A DNA stretch of 64,000 nt. It comes from Adineta vaga. Lineage: Eukaryota > Rotifera. The stretch is taken from NCBI GenBank assembly GCA_021613535.1, contig CP075495.1:14322001-14386000 (forward strand), given 5' to 3'. Shown one piece after another: positions 28,260-39,586 of the stretch. The notes below the pieces were generated by a model. It ran no database searches. It was not told the origin of the DNA and worked only from the letters and a program-made list of their open reading frames with translations. Position 1 is the stretch's first letter. The number at the start of each line of letters is the position of its first letter. A program made the position numbers and the translations under genes.

Positions 28260-29095
28260 TTTCTGCTTGTCTTATGAAAATCTAATTCGCTAGATGAACT
28301 TAGACAATTACAATACCAGTTCTTTTCCTTTCACTCGCTAAGTTACTTTCTCTTTCTCGTTCGCTTAACATTATTCGAAAGATAGATTAGAAATCATCGT
28401 TGGTTTCTAAGCGAACAGATGAGATTCATTTTCTCAGTTCAACAGATTAGAAGCGAGAGTAAACGAGAACATACATATAGACTTGCGTCGACGCATTTAC
28501 TAAATCGAATTAGAACCGTCATTGCTATTGCTCGAGAGCATATCTCAGCTTCGCTTTCTTTTTTTCCCCCTCCTGCATATATTCGTGGAGTAAATATGTT
28601 AGATTAATAGAAGAATAACCTCAATAGTGATTGTGATCAATATCCTAAGATTGAAAGAATTGATCAAGATGATATAATCAGATGACAAAAAGATAGTATC
28701 ATTATATTATCTTATACTTAAATTTAACATTCATAGGGCATTATGTGATTATTTACAATCATAAATAATTATTTTGTATTCGCTCTTATTAGAATAAAAG
28801 ATGAGAAAAATAAAGTTTTCTATGACACACATAGAAGATCCTTTGCTAAGTTAATCCTTATAATATTCATTCTAACACATATGCAGAGTTTTTTTCCCCA
28901 TCATTATATATGCTATTTAGTAATAGGCATAAATACGTATTCATTCATGTATTCATAATCGATTTCCAATATTATTATTGACAAAACCTGTGTATGGCAT
29001 TTTTATAACATCATATAGACTTATTCAATAAATTCGGTGCACTTATAACTATGTATTTGTCCTCTTTCTCTCTCTCTCCGTTTTACTCCAGAGTA

Positions 29096-29120
29096 CAGAT
29101 AGATAGATAGATAGATAGAT
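29096..29120. repeat. (GATA)n microsatellite
   Basis: Six GATA tetramers immediately before the 48-bp duplicated unit. Confidence 0.9.
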
Positions 29121-29216
29121 GAGTGAATGTCAGACGATTTGCTCATTCACGCCGTTGTTGATAAGATTGAGTGAATGTCAGACGATTTGCTCATTCACAC
29201 TGTTGTTGATAAGATT
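29121..29216. repeat. 48-bp tandem duplication with internal hairpin
   Basis: Two head-to-tail 48-bp units (29121-29168, 29169-29216) differ at only about two positions. Each contains GTGAATG and, 14 nt later, CATTCAC, a 7-bp inverted repeat. The ORF that spans it is an artefact of the duplication. Confidence 0.9.
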
Positions 29217-31351
29217 GAACGAGTATATATCCTTTTCTATACGATCTATCGATAATGGAAACGAAGAAGACACTCTTAAACAATTTATAATTTCATTTCG
29301 AGAATGACATAATTCCGCTTCATATCCTTTCTTTTGCACGGTATGAGAATTGTTTTAGACGACTACGACAAGAACTTTTCTTTCTCATTGAAATGATTGT
29401 CATCGGATGATATTCGAGATGTCAAAAACAGGGATGTCGTTCTTCATCATTTCTGATTGTTCAAATGATAATCCAAAGAAGAAGAAGAAGAAGAAGAAAA
29501 ATGTCTGTCTTATCAATTCCCGCTGTCACATTTTATTCCACGTACTATTTTCTTTCGTGTTTTATTATCATTGTTATTGTGAGATTCTAATTCTATCAAC
29601 TTGTTGACATAGAACACATAAATAATCTCAAAAGAGAAAAAAAAAGTAAATCAACAAAGAAGCTTAGGTCAATGCTATAGAAAAACTCTTTTTGAGGTCT
29701 GATTAGAAAATTAAATCACAAGAAGAAAAAAAATGAGATAAAACAATTATTTACGAGAAAGAACAACTCCCAAGAGAACAAATCATTTTTTTCAAAACTA
29801 TTTCATATTAAAACATTACATGTTAATCAATTCATCAGTTTTTTTAAATGAATATGTACACATATTCTTATTAATTAAATAGACATACCAGTGAAACAAA
29901 AAAGAATCAAGTAGCAAACTTAAATGAGATGAATATGTGAGTTTGGTGGATGTCATTTGTACATGCTGATAACGTGTTCGCCCTTTCCAATAGCTGACAG
30001 TAACAGTGACAGGCGTTCGAACGATAGATAATGATATGCTTCTTTGTAAAAACAAAACAAGCGCCTCTATTCTATAGGTAAATGAGTAAAAGTGCCGTTT
30101 TTTTGCTTCTCTTTCGTATCTCAAAAACGAGATGTTGTACAATTGTCAAATATCTTTCGATCGTCGTATTTTCCTTTTTCAATATGATTCATTCAAGGTA
30201 ATTTTCAATGAGAACATGATGTTCACATAATTTAGAACAGATACCAATTAGCTTGGAAAGAATGATGGTTGGTCTTTGTATTGAGAAATGCTTTTTCTAT
30301 CATTATATGTGTACATTTCGGAAGTGTCGATACTTCCTCAGGCGACAAAAAAAAATGTGAATCCATTGCGATTAATCAAAGGTCGTAGACGGATACATTG
30401 TTACATATTTTTCTCATAGAGAGAAGATTACCTACAGTTTGAACATGTTGATTGTTATGTTGATTCAAGGAAATTGATCGATGGAAATAGGATTTTCTAT
30501 AGATGTCCAACATTTCTTCTTTCTTTTTTTATTCTGCTCTTTTCAGATTAATAACAAACATTAAGATAAAAAGAAATAAATTGACTAATTGCACGTCTTC
30601 CTTCAATCTTTAGTATGATGAGAAAGATCAAGTAATATATTCGATTCTTTTAATCTTATCGATATCCAAAAAATAAATAACTTAGTCATATTATATTGAT
30701 CGAAATGATAGAAAAAAAGAACATGTCTTTTGTGAATTCATTTCTATTATAAACTAAGAAGATTAAAAGATTGCTTGATTTTATTAATCTAGTAAGAGAA
30801 GATTGTTGTTGTTGTTGTTGATTTGATTCTTGACATTATTGAAATCAAATTTCTCAAAGTAGTTTTGAATGTCAATAGGAAAATCGGTTTATTTATCAAA
30901 TATTTCTAATGATAATCTGTTTTTCAAGGAAATCATCGACTAAATAGTATATACATCTGGAAAAAAGATCAACGAAATCGACATTGATTGATTGTTTCTA
31001 CTAATTCTTTTGGTTATTCATCAACGAAATGAATCTTTCTTTCTTTTACTCTAATTATTAACAAAAGAAATGCTTTTCCTTTTAAACAATAACTAAATTA
31101 TTCAATAAAATGCGAACTTCCTTTCGTTATTCTTCTCTCTCAAAACAAAATCTTAACTTCATCATCGAAAAGCAATTACTATCTAAGAGATTGATTTCCG
31201 CCTGATAAATTGCTTAAAACTAAACTTAATCTATAGTATAATTTTCCTTTTTCTCCTCATTTATTCGTAATAAAATCATTAAAATTATGACTAGACGATA
31301 GAAAATATCTCAACTACAGATGTAAGAAATTGATCTCAACTAGTCTAATGT

Positions 31352-32449
31352 TTAAATTTGTTTTTTCAGAGTTTTTTCTTTAGGTGGAATTGTCGTTTTC
31401 ATTTTGAGTAATCTCGTTTGATTTCGTATTTGTTGATAGGATATACAAGATTGATCATATTGATCCGTAAGATTCTCTGGATGTTCTTTTTCATAATTTC
31501 GTAAAAATAACCATAAACGATTGGCAGCGTCATGTTGATCTTGATGAACTAATTTGATCAATTGATGAATTATCGGTAACCAATTTAATTTGTAACGATC
31601 CCATGCAAAACCAAATGTAATCATTCGTGTTAAATCATATAAACTAAATTTTCTAAAAGATTTATCAAGAATTTCTAAATGTGAATGAAAAAGATCATTC
31701 ATTGATGTAAGAGACACATTAAGAATAATTTCCGATAAATAACCCATATAAGCATCATCTGGTCTTGAACGTAATTTACAATTTTTTGGAAAAGTTTCTA
31801 AAACAACATGTGGATGAAGTAATTGAAGTAAAGCACGAGAATAACATACACCAGCACCATATGTTGCAAATTGATATGTTCGATTAGTATTACTAACTTT
31901 TACACCTTTCGGAACACTTGTTCGACCAATATAATAAGGTTTGGAAGAATTAAATTGTGAAATATATTGATATAAATTATCTAAATTAATATATTGATCA
32001 TCATCAAATCGACACATCCATTGTAAATCTGATCGTGTGGTAGAAAATAATTTATAGAATAATTCAAATTCATGCGCTGTTTTACAACATAAATCAAATA
32101 TATTATGTGTTGTTGGACAATTTGTTTGTATAACATGTCGAAATGAATTCCATATTGATGAATTTGTTTGATTAGAAATATTGTCTGTTGTTAAATATAT
32201 ATTTGATTGTTTTGAATAATCTGTTGATATCCAACTTTGAAGAAGATATTTTAAACGTGATTGACAATTTTCTGATGTACGAATAATCAATAATATTCGA
32301 TCAGCAATTTCGCGTGATCGATCAATAAATCGAGATGAATGTGAACGATAATTTGTAATAGAAATAAATAGAAATGATGCACTAATGGATAAAAATAAAG
32401 ATATTATTAGACGAATATATAATTTTGAAAGATAGAAACTACGTTGCAT
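31352..32449 (-). CDS. Fringe-type beta-1,3-N-acetylglucosaminyltransferase
   Basis: Golgi type II glycosyltransferase; Fringe enzymes extend O-fucose on EGF repeats such as those of Notch. A single open frame of 365 codons from ATG 32447-32449; this ATG is preferred because it places the signal-anchor (LIISLFLSISASFLFISI) close to the N-terminus. Seen: WMCRFDDDQYINLDNLYQYI with the metal-binding DDD, YYIGRTSV, FATYGAGVCYSRALLQLL, RPDDAYMGY (candidate catalytic Asp), and LFHSHLEIL, all in the Fringe order. Several N-glycosylation sequons (NQT, NSS, NRT, NVS). A C-terminal tail of about 100 residues rich in Lys/Gln extends past the usual end. No intron interrupts the coding frame, in contrast to its neighbours. 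It could instead belong to the wider GT31 beta-1,3-galactosyltransferase/C1GALT-like group, but the GAGVC and FHSHLE motifs favour Fringe. Confidence 0.85.
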   Translation of the reverse strand: MQRSFYLSKLYIRLIISLFLSISASFLFISITNYRSHSSRFIDRSREIADRILLIIRTSENCQSRLKYLLQSWISTDYSKQSNIYLTTDNISNQTNSSIWNSFRHVIQTNCPTTHNIFDLCCKTAHEFELFYKLFSTTRSDLQWMCRFDDDQYINLDNLYQYISQFNSSKPYYIGRTSVPKGVKVSNTNRTYQFATYGAGVCYSRALLQLLHPHVVLETFPKNCKLRSRPDDAYMGYLSEIILNVSLTSMNDLFHSHLEILDKSFRKFSLYDLTRMITFGFAWDRYKLNWLPIIHQLIKLVHQDQHDAANRLWLFLRNYEKEHPENLTDQYDQSCISYQQIRNQTRLLKMKTTIPPKEKTLKKQI

Positions 32450-34305
32450 TATTTTAAAACTAAAATAAATAAAACAATCAGAAATAACTTTTTTGAAAAA
32501 CAATAAAAATATGATTGTAACAAAAATTCTCTTGATGAAAAGAAGTAGAATAAACTGTTGTTTTTTTTTTAACGTCTTCTTGTGTAAGATGAAGCCAAAT
32601 ATACTCGATTATAATGTGCAGATGATTTCATTTACATTTCTCCAAGGTTTCCGAATAGAAATGAATATTTTTTAATAAAAATCTATATTATTATAAAAGA
32701 TCTATGTATTTCAAAATGACTATTCATAAACAAATTGTTACACAAAATCAACTGTCTACTACTTATTTCAACTATATAATGCTTGACTAAAATATTCATA
32801 TGAATTATATTTTTAGAGATCAAAAGATTTTCTGCATGAATAGAATTCTCCTTTCAATGACATTTTAAATCATGAGATAAATTAGAAATTTTGATAGGAA
32901 ACATAAGAAACAATGAAAGATGATTAAAATGTAAATTCGTATGATAGTTTTTTTTTCAATCACTTATCGAGAGGTGATATGTATGTTAGGACAATATTAG
33001 AATAGAATGTCAGTCGAACAACACAGTTAAAGAACTTCTGAGAAAACATCATGAAATTCTTTTTCGTAAAAATTCTCGGTATTAGTTCATCGTAAAAGAG
33101 AACGAGAAAATCTGAATCTATCGATTTCTATGTAATAAGCTTTACTTACCTGAAAAAAAGAAAGAAAAAAAAATTCGTTGTTATTAACGATAGTTTGATT
33201 TCGAACTTTTCTATAATATGAATTTGATGTTCTGTTTTGTTTTATAATCGTCTAGATCGTGACAAACGCATTCGCATCTTTCTCAACGCATCATAATAAC
33301 GAATCATTTTCTACATTATCCTGCCGCATTTCAATGTATCTTCAAGAAAAGAACAAATCATAAAACTTTCAATCAACGATCTGAATGTTTGATACGACTT
33401 CTTTCTTTCTTTCTTTCTTTCTTTTTTCTCTATTCTTCTTCAATCGGTTTCATATAACCGTAAATATAACAGACAAATGCGAAGACAGTTGTTCATCTTT
33501 CTGATAATAATTTATTTCACAAGAAGAAGAAAAAACACGTACTCGATTGATTCAACATTTGAATTTCTTCGATCGATAACGAATTGTTACTTGCATGTTT
33601 CTTTTCACACAGTCAAACGAAGCATTGAAAAAAGAGGACATTTAAAGGTAATGCTTTTTGATCAAACACTCAAAATGTTATTCTATGAAATTTTCAAAAG
33701 CAAACAATCGAACACTCCTTGACTCATGCGACTTTCAGAGAGAATAGATATAACTGAAAAAGAAACACATCAAAAGGTTTCAAAATGTAAGAAATCCTTC
33801 TAGATTGAGGACATTTTAGTGCATTTTTTTAATCACAAGAACAGGACGTGTTCGACATTGAAATTCATGTGTTCTTTCAATAGTAAAAACAAATTGAATA
33901 TGTGAAATGCACAAAAGAACTGTGTTTTTTAATAATTAATTAATGAGAGAGTACTCAACAAGCGAATATTTGGGTACTTTTAATTTATAATATATCGATC
34001 GTATTATTTACAATTCTTAGTTTTAAATTCGATGTAATATTAAAAATAGATGAAGAAACAACGGAATCATTTGCGTTCAGTCCGACGAGAGATATTCTCG
34101 TTCTTTTAAATAATGGACAAATATTTGACGTCTGAATTTTCTTTTCTTACGAATTTTATCATGGCTCGAAACCATAAATGATTAATAACAAAAGAAAACG
34201 AAGCTATTAGTATTGAAGGTAATCGTCATTCTCTATGTGTGATTATTAAATGATTACAACATCATAATTATCAATGAAACCATTCACTTAAAGCATAAAA
34301 TGCTA

Positions 34306-34397
34306 GGGGGAACAAACTGATTTCAAACGCCGAAATCACCTTCAAATCGCTTTGAAATCATTGAAATCATGAATTCTTGAAATCACTTTGTTCCCCC
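34306..34397. repeat. MITE-like hairpin, 92 bp
   Basis: Begins GGGGGAACAAACTGATTTC and ends with the near-perfect reverse complement (GAAATCACTTTGTTCCCCC); the terminal inverted repeats are about 21 bp with one mismatch. The interior is composed of GAAATCA-type repeats. No clear target-site duplication is seen. Too small to encode anything. Confidence 0.6.
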
Positions 34398-35646
34398 TTG
34401 ATAAAATGGCAAATATAACATTTTCATTTCGTGATATTTCTCAAAATTTGATGGCTGAAAATTTATTAAAAGTTTTACAGCAATTGGTGATCATGAAAAT
34501 CTGAACAAATACAAACATGTGGATTATTGTATTTAACTCAGTTGTCTAATAGATAAATGAAAAAGAAATGAGAAATTTACTTTCATAGATACTCAAAGTC
34601 ATAAAAACAATAAAAATGAAAAATATTATATTAAGTAATGCTGTTTCTTATCAACTAGAAAATCAGAAATCTATTTAATCGATGAATAGAGTAGTAAAGT
34701 GCTTTGAATATGCTTCTTTGTCAGAATCAAACAATAAGAATGAATGATATTTCGACTAATTCTTTAGTCAATTGCGCAGTCAAGTATGTACTATATGCAC
34801 AGTTACATATACACAAGTTTCCAGTCATACCAATATCATAATTGCAACAATACAGAAAAATCTATCAATCATTCTAATAGAATTGAATAAAGAACTTTGT
34901 TTGTCACCTTATCAGCTTAGTTTGATATTGTGAACGACCTCCGAAGAAATGTTTTGAACGGCACTAGATCAATTCGTCGCATATATAGATGAGAATAAGA
35001 GAGACAAGTATGAAAGTGAATCGATAATTGAATTACACGATTTAAACTAACTTGTTATACTAAATATACTACTGATTTCAAAAGTTTCATATGAACTTTC
35101 TAAGCTATACAATAATTAGACGAAGTTGGTTTGACGGAAACGTTCAAAATATAAAACTTTCACTTTCAAAAACAAGAAAAGATATTGTTAGCTGTCTGGG
35201 TGTCACTGACATATTGAATAGACTTTAAAAAAATGACCTTACTATCGAATCGGTAGATAATTGCCACTCGTCTGATAATGAGAAAAAGTAGTGAAAATCA
35301 TAAGAATAATAAAGGGAACAGGTCTTGCTCTCATTTTGTCAAAAGATTTTTTTCTTTATAATTTATTTACGATTTAGTCATGAGTTGTCTAATGCGAGTT
35401 ATAAAACGTATAGTAATGAATATGCATTTATATTATAACTATAATTTCGTAAGTACTCGTTTTTTCAGACATCTGTACTAAAAAAACAGAAAGCAGAAAT
35501 AGGTGAAAACTAGGTACGATTGGAATTTTGCCACTTCCTCATTAAATAATGACAAAAATATATAATATAACAAATCTTGATAAAAACAATACAAAACTTG
35601 AATTCACATATTTTTATTATACTGGTTTTATAATATCAGTTCACTA

Positions 35647-35864
35647 CAGGGTATAGCAAAATTATAGACCCCTATATACATGAATACGAAAATCGTTATT
35701 TTATTTCAGCAGTAAGAGATGGTGATTAACCAATAGCATAGGAATGCGTGGGTACACATGTACTATCTACCAACCTAACATTCTATTTCCGTTCGCTGAT
35801 AGTAGAAGAAAAAAATAAAAATTGGTGAAAAATTGCTGTACCATAATTATAGACCCCCTATACG
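35647..35864. repeat. Pair of direct repeats resembling Tc1/mariner-type ends
   Basis: Two copies of a motif around TATAGC/TGTACC followed by (A)ATTATAGACCCC(C)TATA, at 35647-35676 and 35835-35864, in direct orientation. The sequence style resembles termini of mariner-like elements, but no transposase is visible nearby, so at most this is a relic. Confidence 0.4.
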
Positions 35865-36219
35865 AAAAATATATTTTTCGATTTTCTGGAGTTGATCAAC
35901 CGTTAATTTCTGGCATTTTCCTATGATACAAGTAACATTCTATCTATTTCTCTCACTTTGAGCTATTACTTGGTAAAATTTTCCCAGGAATGCTTGTTAT
36001 TATGAGTTTTATTGGTGTCTTATGACTAACTACGTGATCTTGGTCAGGAAACACTTTTTTCGTAATTTATATCTACACAAAACTAGTCTGATAGCCATAA
36101 TAACGCGAGATAGCATCGCCCTAATTCAAATTATCTTGATCAAAGTGTAATTTGAAAGAGTTTGGCGATACAGATAATATAGTACCTAACTTTTATGTGA
36201 GGTATTGTTTAAAAGGTCG

Positions 36220-36714
36220 CAGAATATTATGACTAGTTGAAGCGATGGATCCAATCTAATGATACAGTTCGAGAGAGCCCATCAAGTTGTACTAGAATAT
36301 GTACTAACATAACACAGGAAAAACATTCTTCAGAAGAAAGGTCCGTAACTCGGAAGGTTGGCTAATTTCAACAGATATATGCGTATGCAGACAAAAGAAA
36401 ATTTGTTCGTATAGTTTTGATAAACTGATTCCGGCGAACTCTATGCACTTTTTCAGATACGTCTCTGATTATGGATCTCAGTTAAGTAGGAAAACTCCAA
36501 TTTCCTTCTTCAAGAATTACTATAACATAATCAGACGACAACAGTCAATTTTTGCATAAGCTTAGTAATTAGCCAATCTTCAATGTCATAGATAGTTATT
36601 CTGAGGAATGTTTTTCCTGTATTATATTTGTTGATATTCTTGTACAATTTGATACGCTCTCTCTAACTATACCAAGAGATTGAATTGATCGCTTCAACTA
36701 GTCATAATATTCTG
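36220..36714. repeat. Imperfect inverted repeat, arms about 150 bp
   Basis: The left arm (36220-36370) starts with CAGAATATTATGACTAGTTG; the right arm (36569-36714) is its diverged reverse complement, ending in CAACTAGTCATAATATTCTG. The match continues with scattered differences through a GGAAAAACATTC block and a GGCTAAT block. The spacer is about 200 bp. It looks like two opposed copies of a decayed repeat or an old palindromic element. Confidence 0.7.
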
Positions 36715-36835
36715 AGTAGCTGCCTAATTATAGTTATAATTATAAATGGAAATTCATTCATACATATATATCTATATCTATACACAGATCCAGATCCAGA
36801 TATACATTTATAGCTATATATATCTATATATAAAT

Positions 36836-37020
36836 ATACCTCACCCATGTTATGTTTAGGAATATAGGAATAGATTTAGTTTCATTTATATGTATATATA
36901 TACAGATATACATACCTCACCCCTGTTAGTTGCAGGTATGTAGGAATAGATTTAGTTTCATTTATATATATGCATACCTCACCCATGTAGATTGCAGGAA
37001 TATAAGAATTGACTTTGTTT
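36836..37020. repeat. AT-rich tandem repeat, three units
   Basis: Three imperfect units starting at 36836, 36912 and 36974 share ATACCTCACCC, then a GGAATA block, GATTTAGTTTCATTTATAT and a TA-rich linker. Unit lengths are about 76, 62 and 47+ bp. Confidence 0.75.
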
Positions 37021-37230
37021 TATATGTGGGTGACAGTTGACATGAAGAATGAGTTTATATTGAAATGCAGAAAAAAATAGAAACAGAAAAGAGAAACGAA
37101 AGTTAAATGTTGACAAAGATTCGAAAATGAAAGGCCGAATAAAAATAAAATAGATTTTTTGTCGGTAGATATGTCTGATTCGAATGGATTATTATCAGAA
37201 TAGTATGAATGGATTGTTTCAAAAATATAC

Positions 37231-37241
37231 TGTCGTTCATA
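37231..37241. repeat. Left target-site duplication (11 bp)
   Basis: TGTCGTTCATA directly abuts the first base of the left inverted arm; the same 11 bp follow the right arm. Confidence 0.9.
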
Positions 37242-38965
37242 CGTAAGGGAAGTTGGCACCAGATTCGAGTTTTTTCATTGCCGATTCGCCCACGAACATG
37301 TTCCAAGTGTTCCAACCAGTGTTCCAAGTAGAACTCGACGAGCTCTATCGAATGACACCAAGAAAAACTCTGTAGGTCGAACCAGGCCAGAGAAAACTGC
37401 CAAATACCGGGTTTTTCAAGGGGATTTATACGATTTCAGGAGTAATTCCTCCGCCGATTCGCCTAGGAACATGCTATAAGTGTTCCAATACAGTTCCAAG
37501 TAGAACTCGACGAGCTCTACAAGTTTGTAATTGTGACTTTTTAAATCAGACCCTCTCTTAGCCCTCAAAAATGCCAAAATCCCCCCAAAACCAAGTATTT
37601 CCTTTCCCGATTCGCCTAGACACATGCTCCAGATGTTCCATTTGAGTTCCAAGTAGAACTCGACGAGCTCTACAATTTTGTAATTGGAACTTTTTCAATC
37701 TGACCCTCTCTTACCCCTTCAAAATGCCAAAAACCCACGAGAACCCGAAAAAAGGACTACTTTCTCTCTGGATTCCCCAAAACATGTTCCAACCAGTGTT
37801 CCAACCAGTGTTCCAAGTAGAACTCAACGAGATCTATCGACTGACACCAAGAAAACCTCTATAGGTCAAACCAGACCAAAGAAAACTGCAAAATACCGGG
37901 TTTTTCAAGGGGATTTATGCGATCTGAGGAGTAATTCCTCCGCCGATTCGCCCAGGAACATGTTCCAATTGTTTCAACCAGTGTTCCAAGTAGAACTCGA
38001 CGAGCTCTACAATTTTGTAATCGTGACTTTTTCAATGAGACCTTCTCTTACCCCTCAAAAATGCCAAACACCCCCCCAAAAACGAGTATTTCCTTTCCCG
38101 ATTCGTCCAGGAACATGTTCCAAGTGTTTCAACTATTGTTCCAAGTAGAATTCAACGAGCTCTATAATTTTGTAGTTGTGACTTTTTCAATGAGACCCTC
38201 TCTTAACCCTTAAAAATGCCGAAAACCCCGCAGAACCCCAAAACCGAGTATTTTCTCTTCGGATTCGTCCAGGAACATGTTCCAAGTGTTTCAACTATTG
38301 TTCCAAGTAGAATTCAACGAGCTCTATAATTTTGTAGTTGTGACTTTTTCAATGAGACCCTCTCTTAACCCTTAAAAATGCCGAAAACCCCGCAGAACCC
38401 CAAAACCGAGTATTTTCTCTTCGGATTCGCCCAGGAACATGTTCCAATTGTTTCAACCAGTGTTCCAAGTACAACTCGATGAGCTCTATCGATTGACACC
38501 AAGAAAACCTCTATAGGTCAAACCAGACCAAAGAAAACTGCAAAATACCGGGTTTTTCAAGGGGATTTATGCGATCTGAGGAGTAATTCCTCCGCCGATT
38601 CGCCCAGGAACATGTTCCAATTGTTTCAACCAGTGTTCCAAGTAGAACTCGACGAGCCCTACAAATCTGTAATGTTGAGTTTTTGAGTCAGACCCTCTCT
38701 TCCCCCCGTAAAATGCAAAAAAACCCAAACCCATAATATTTCCTCTCCCGATTCGCTTATAAACTCTTTCCAGCTGCACTGACATACTTTCCAAGGAGAA
38801 CTCGACGAGATCTATCGACTGACACCAAGAAAACCTTTGTAGGTCAAACCAGACCAGAGAAAACTGCAAAATACAAGATTTTACTGGAGGATTTATAGGA
38901 TCTGGGGAGTAGTTTCTTTACTAATTCGCCTAGGAACAGATTCCAATCAGTGCTCTAAATACAAC
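37242..38965. repeat. Left inverted arm, tandem unit array
   Basis: Eleven copies of a unit anchored on GATTCGCCCAGGAAC-type sequence start near 37283, 37454, 37609, 37771, 37944, 38099, 38262, 38423, 38596, 38748 and 38921 (spacings 152-173 bp). Two unit classes interleave. One continues into GACACCAAGAAAACCTCT and CAAATACCGGGTTTTTCAAG (about 173 bp); the other into TTTTGTAATTGTGACTTTTT and ACCCTCTCTTA (about 155-163 bp). Most units contain the palindrome GGAACATGTTCC and an AACTCGACGAGCTCTA block. Open frames here (for example 37684-38148) are repeat artefacts. Confidence 0.88.
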
Positions 38966-39396
38966 TTTTTATTAATATCAAATGGTATAGCTTCGTATGA
39001 TTAATTGGATATGACGTTACGTGATATCGAATGTCAGCAGCTCATACATTCCTTATTTTAAAAGTGTTTCCAGATTATTGGCTGTTACTGATCCAGGTAT
39101 CATTTATATACCACGTGGTCTGTTTTAGAAGAAGAGTCTTAAAATTTGTTTTTTTAATACTCAATAATATAATCATACCTACGTAATTCAATAATTGATT
39201 CAAAGTGTTATAAGCAACTTGAGCTGATCGATAGATAGCATATGGTACAGTGTGCTTTAAAGTAAAGTTATGCTATGACATGAAATTCAATTTATTTGAA
39301 TATAAGACCAAGTAGTTTTACAGTGGATCATTCTTAAGAACAAAAAGAGATATTAAACTAATCGTTTTACACATATCTGTCCCTCTTGGAAAGTTG

Positions 39397-39404
39397 TATA
39401 TAAA
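39397..39404 (+). promoter_or_regulatory. TATA box for envelope-like gene
   Basis: TATATAAA lies about 190 bp upstream of the ATG at 39587, with a pyrimidine-rich TCATTCCATTCCTTC about 25-45 bp downstream where transcription could start. A GT near 39510 could be a 5' UTR intron donor, but no firm acceptor was identified. Confidence 0.5.
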
Positions 39405-39586
39405 CTCAATGATAGCCGTTCATTTCATCATTCCATTCCTTCTTACACGTCTTATTACATTGATTCATTGCTTCTAATGTGCGTCTAGCTATTTCGTTTT
39501 CATTTCGAATCCGTAAGTTATTTTTTTAATTTTCTTCGTTCAATATTAACATCGTATATACATACATAGATAATACAATTATCATC

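Larger units (their letters stand above)
25121..31351. other. Long gene-poor interval with microsatellites
   Basis: More than 6 kb without a supported gene, upstream of the muscarinic receptor. It contains purine/pyrimidine tracts and simple repeats: (TA)n near 25231-25250, (CT)n at 27634-27660, (TTC)n at 28230-28259, (GATA)n at 29096-29120 and (GTT)n near 30804-30820. Open frames are short and low-complexity. It could contain 5' non-coding exons or enhancers of the receptor gene, but nothing in the sequence proves this. Confidence 0.5.
32450..37241. other. Gene-poor interval with small mobile-element remnants
   Basis: No supported gene in 4.8 kb. It includes a (TTTC)n run near 33399-33424, a short hairpin element at 34306-34397, transposon-end-like repeats at 35647-35864, a large imperfect inverted repeat at 36220-36714 and an AT-rich tandem repeat at 36836-37020. 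The foldback-type element is inserted at its right edge. Confidence 0.55.

Noticed and set aside
29119-29307. 62-codon frame with internal peptide repeat
   Set aside because: The repeat is simply the 48-bp tandem duplication (divisible by three), not a protein feature.
37242-38965. CRISPR-like array
   Set aside because: The repeats are contiguous imperfect units without unique spacers, in a eukaryotic context.
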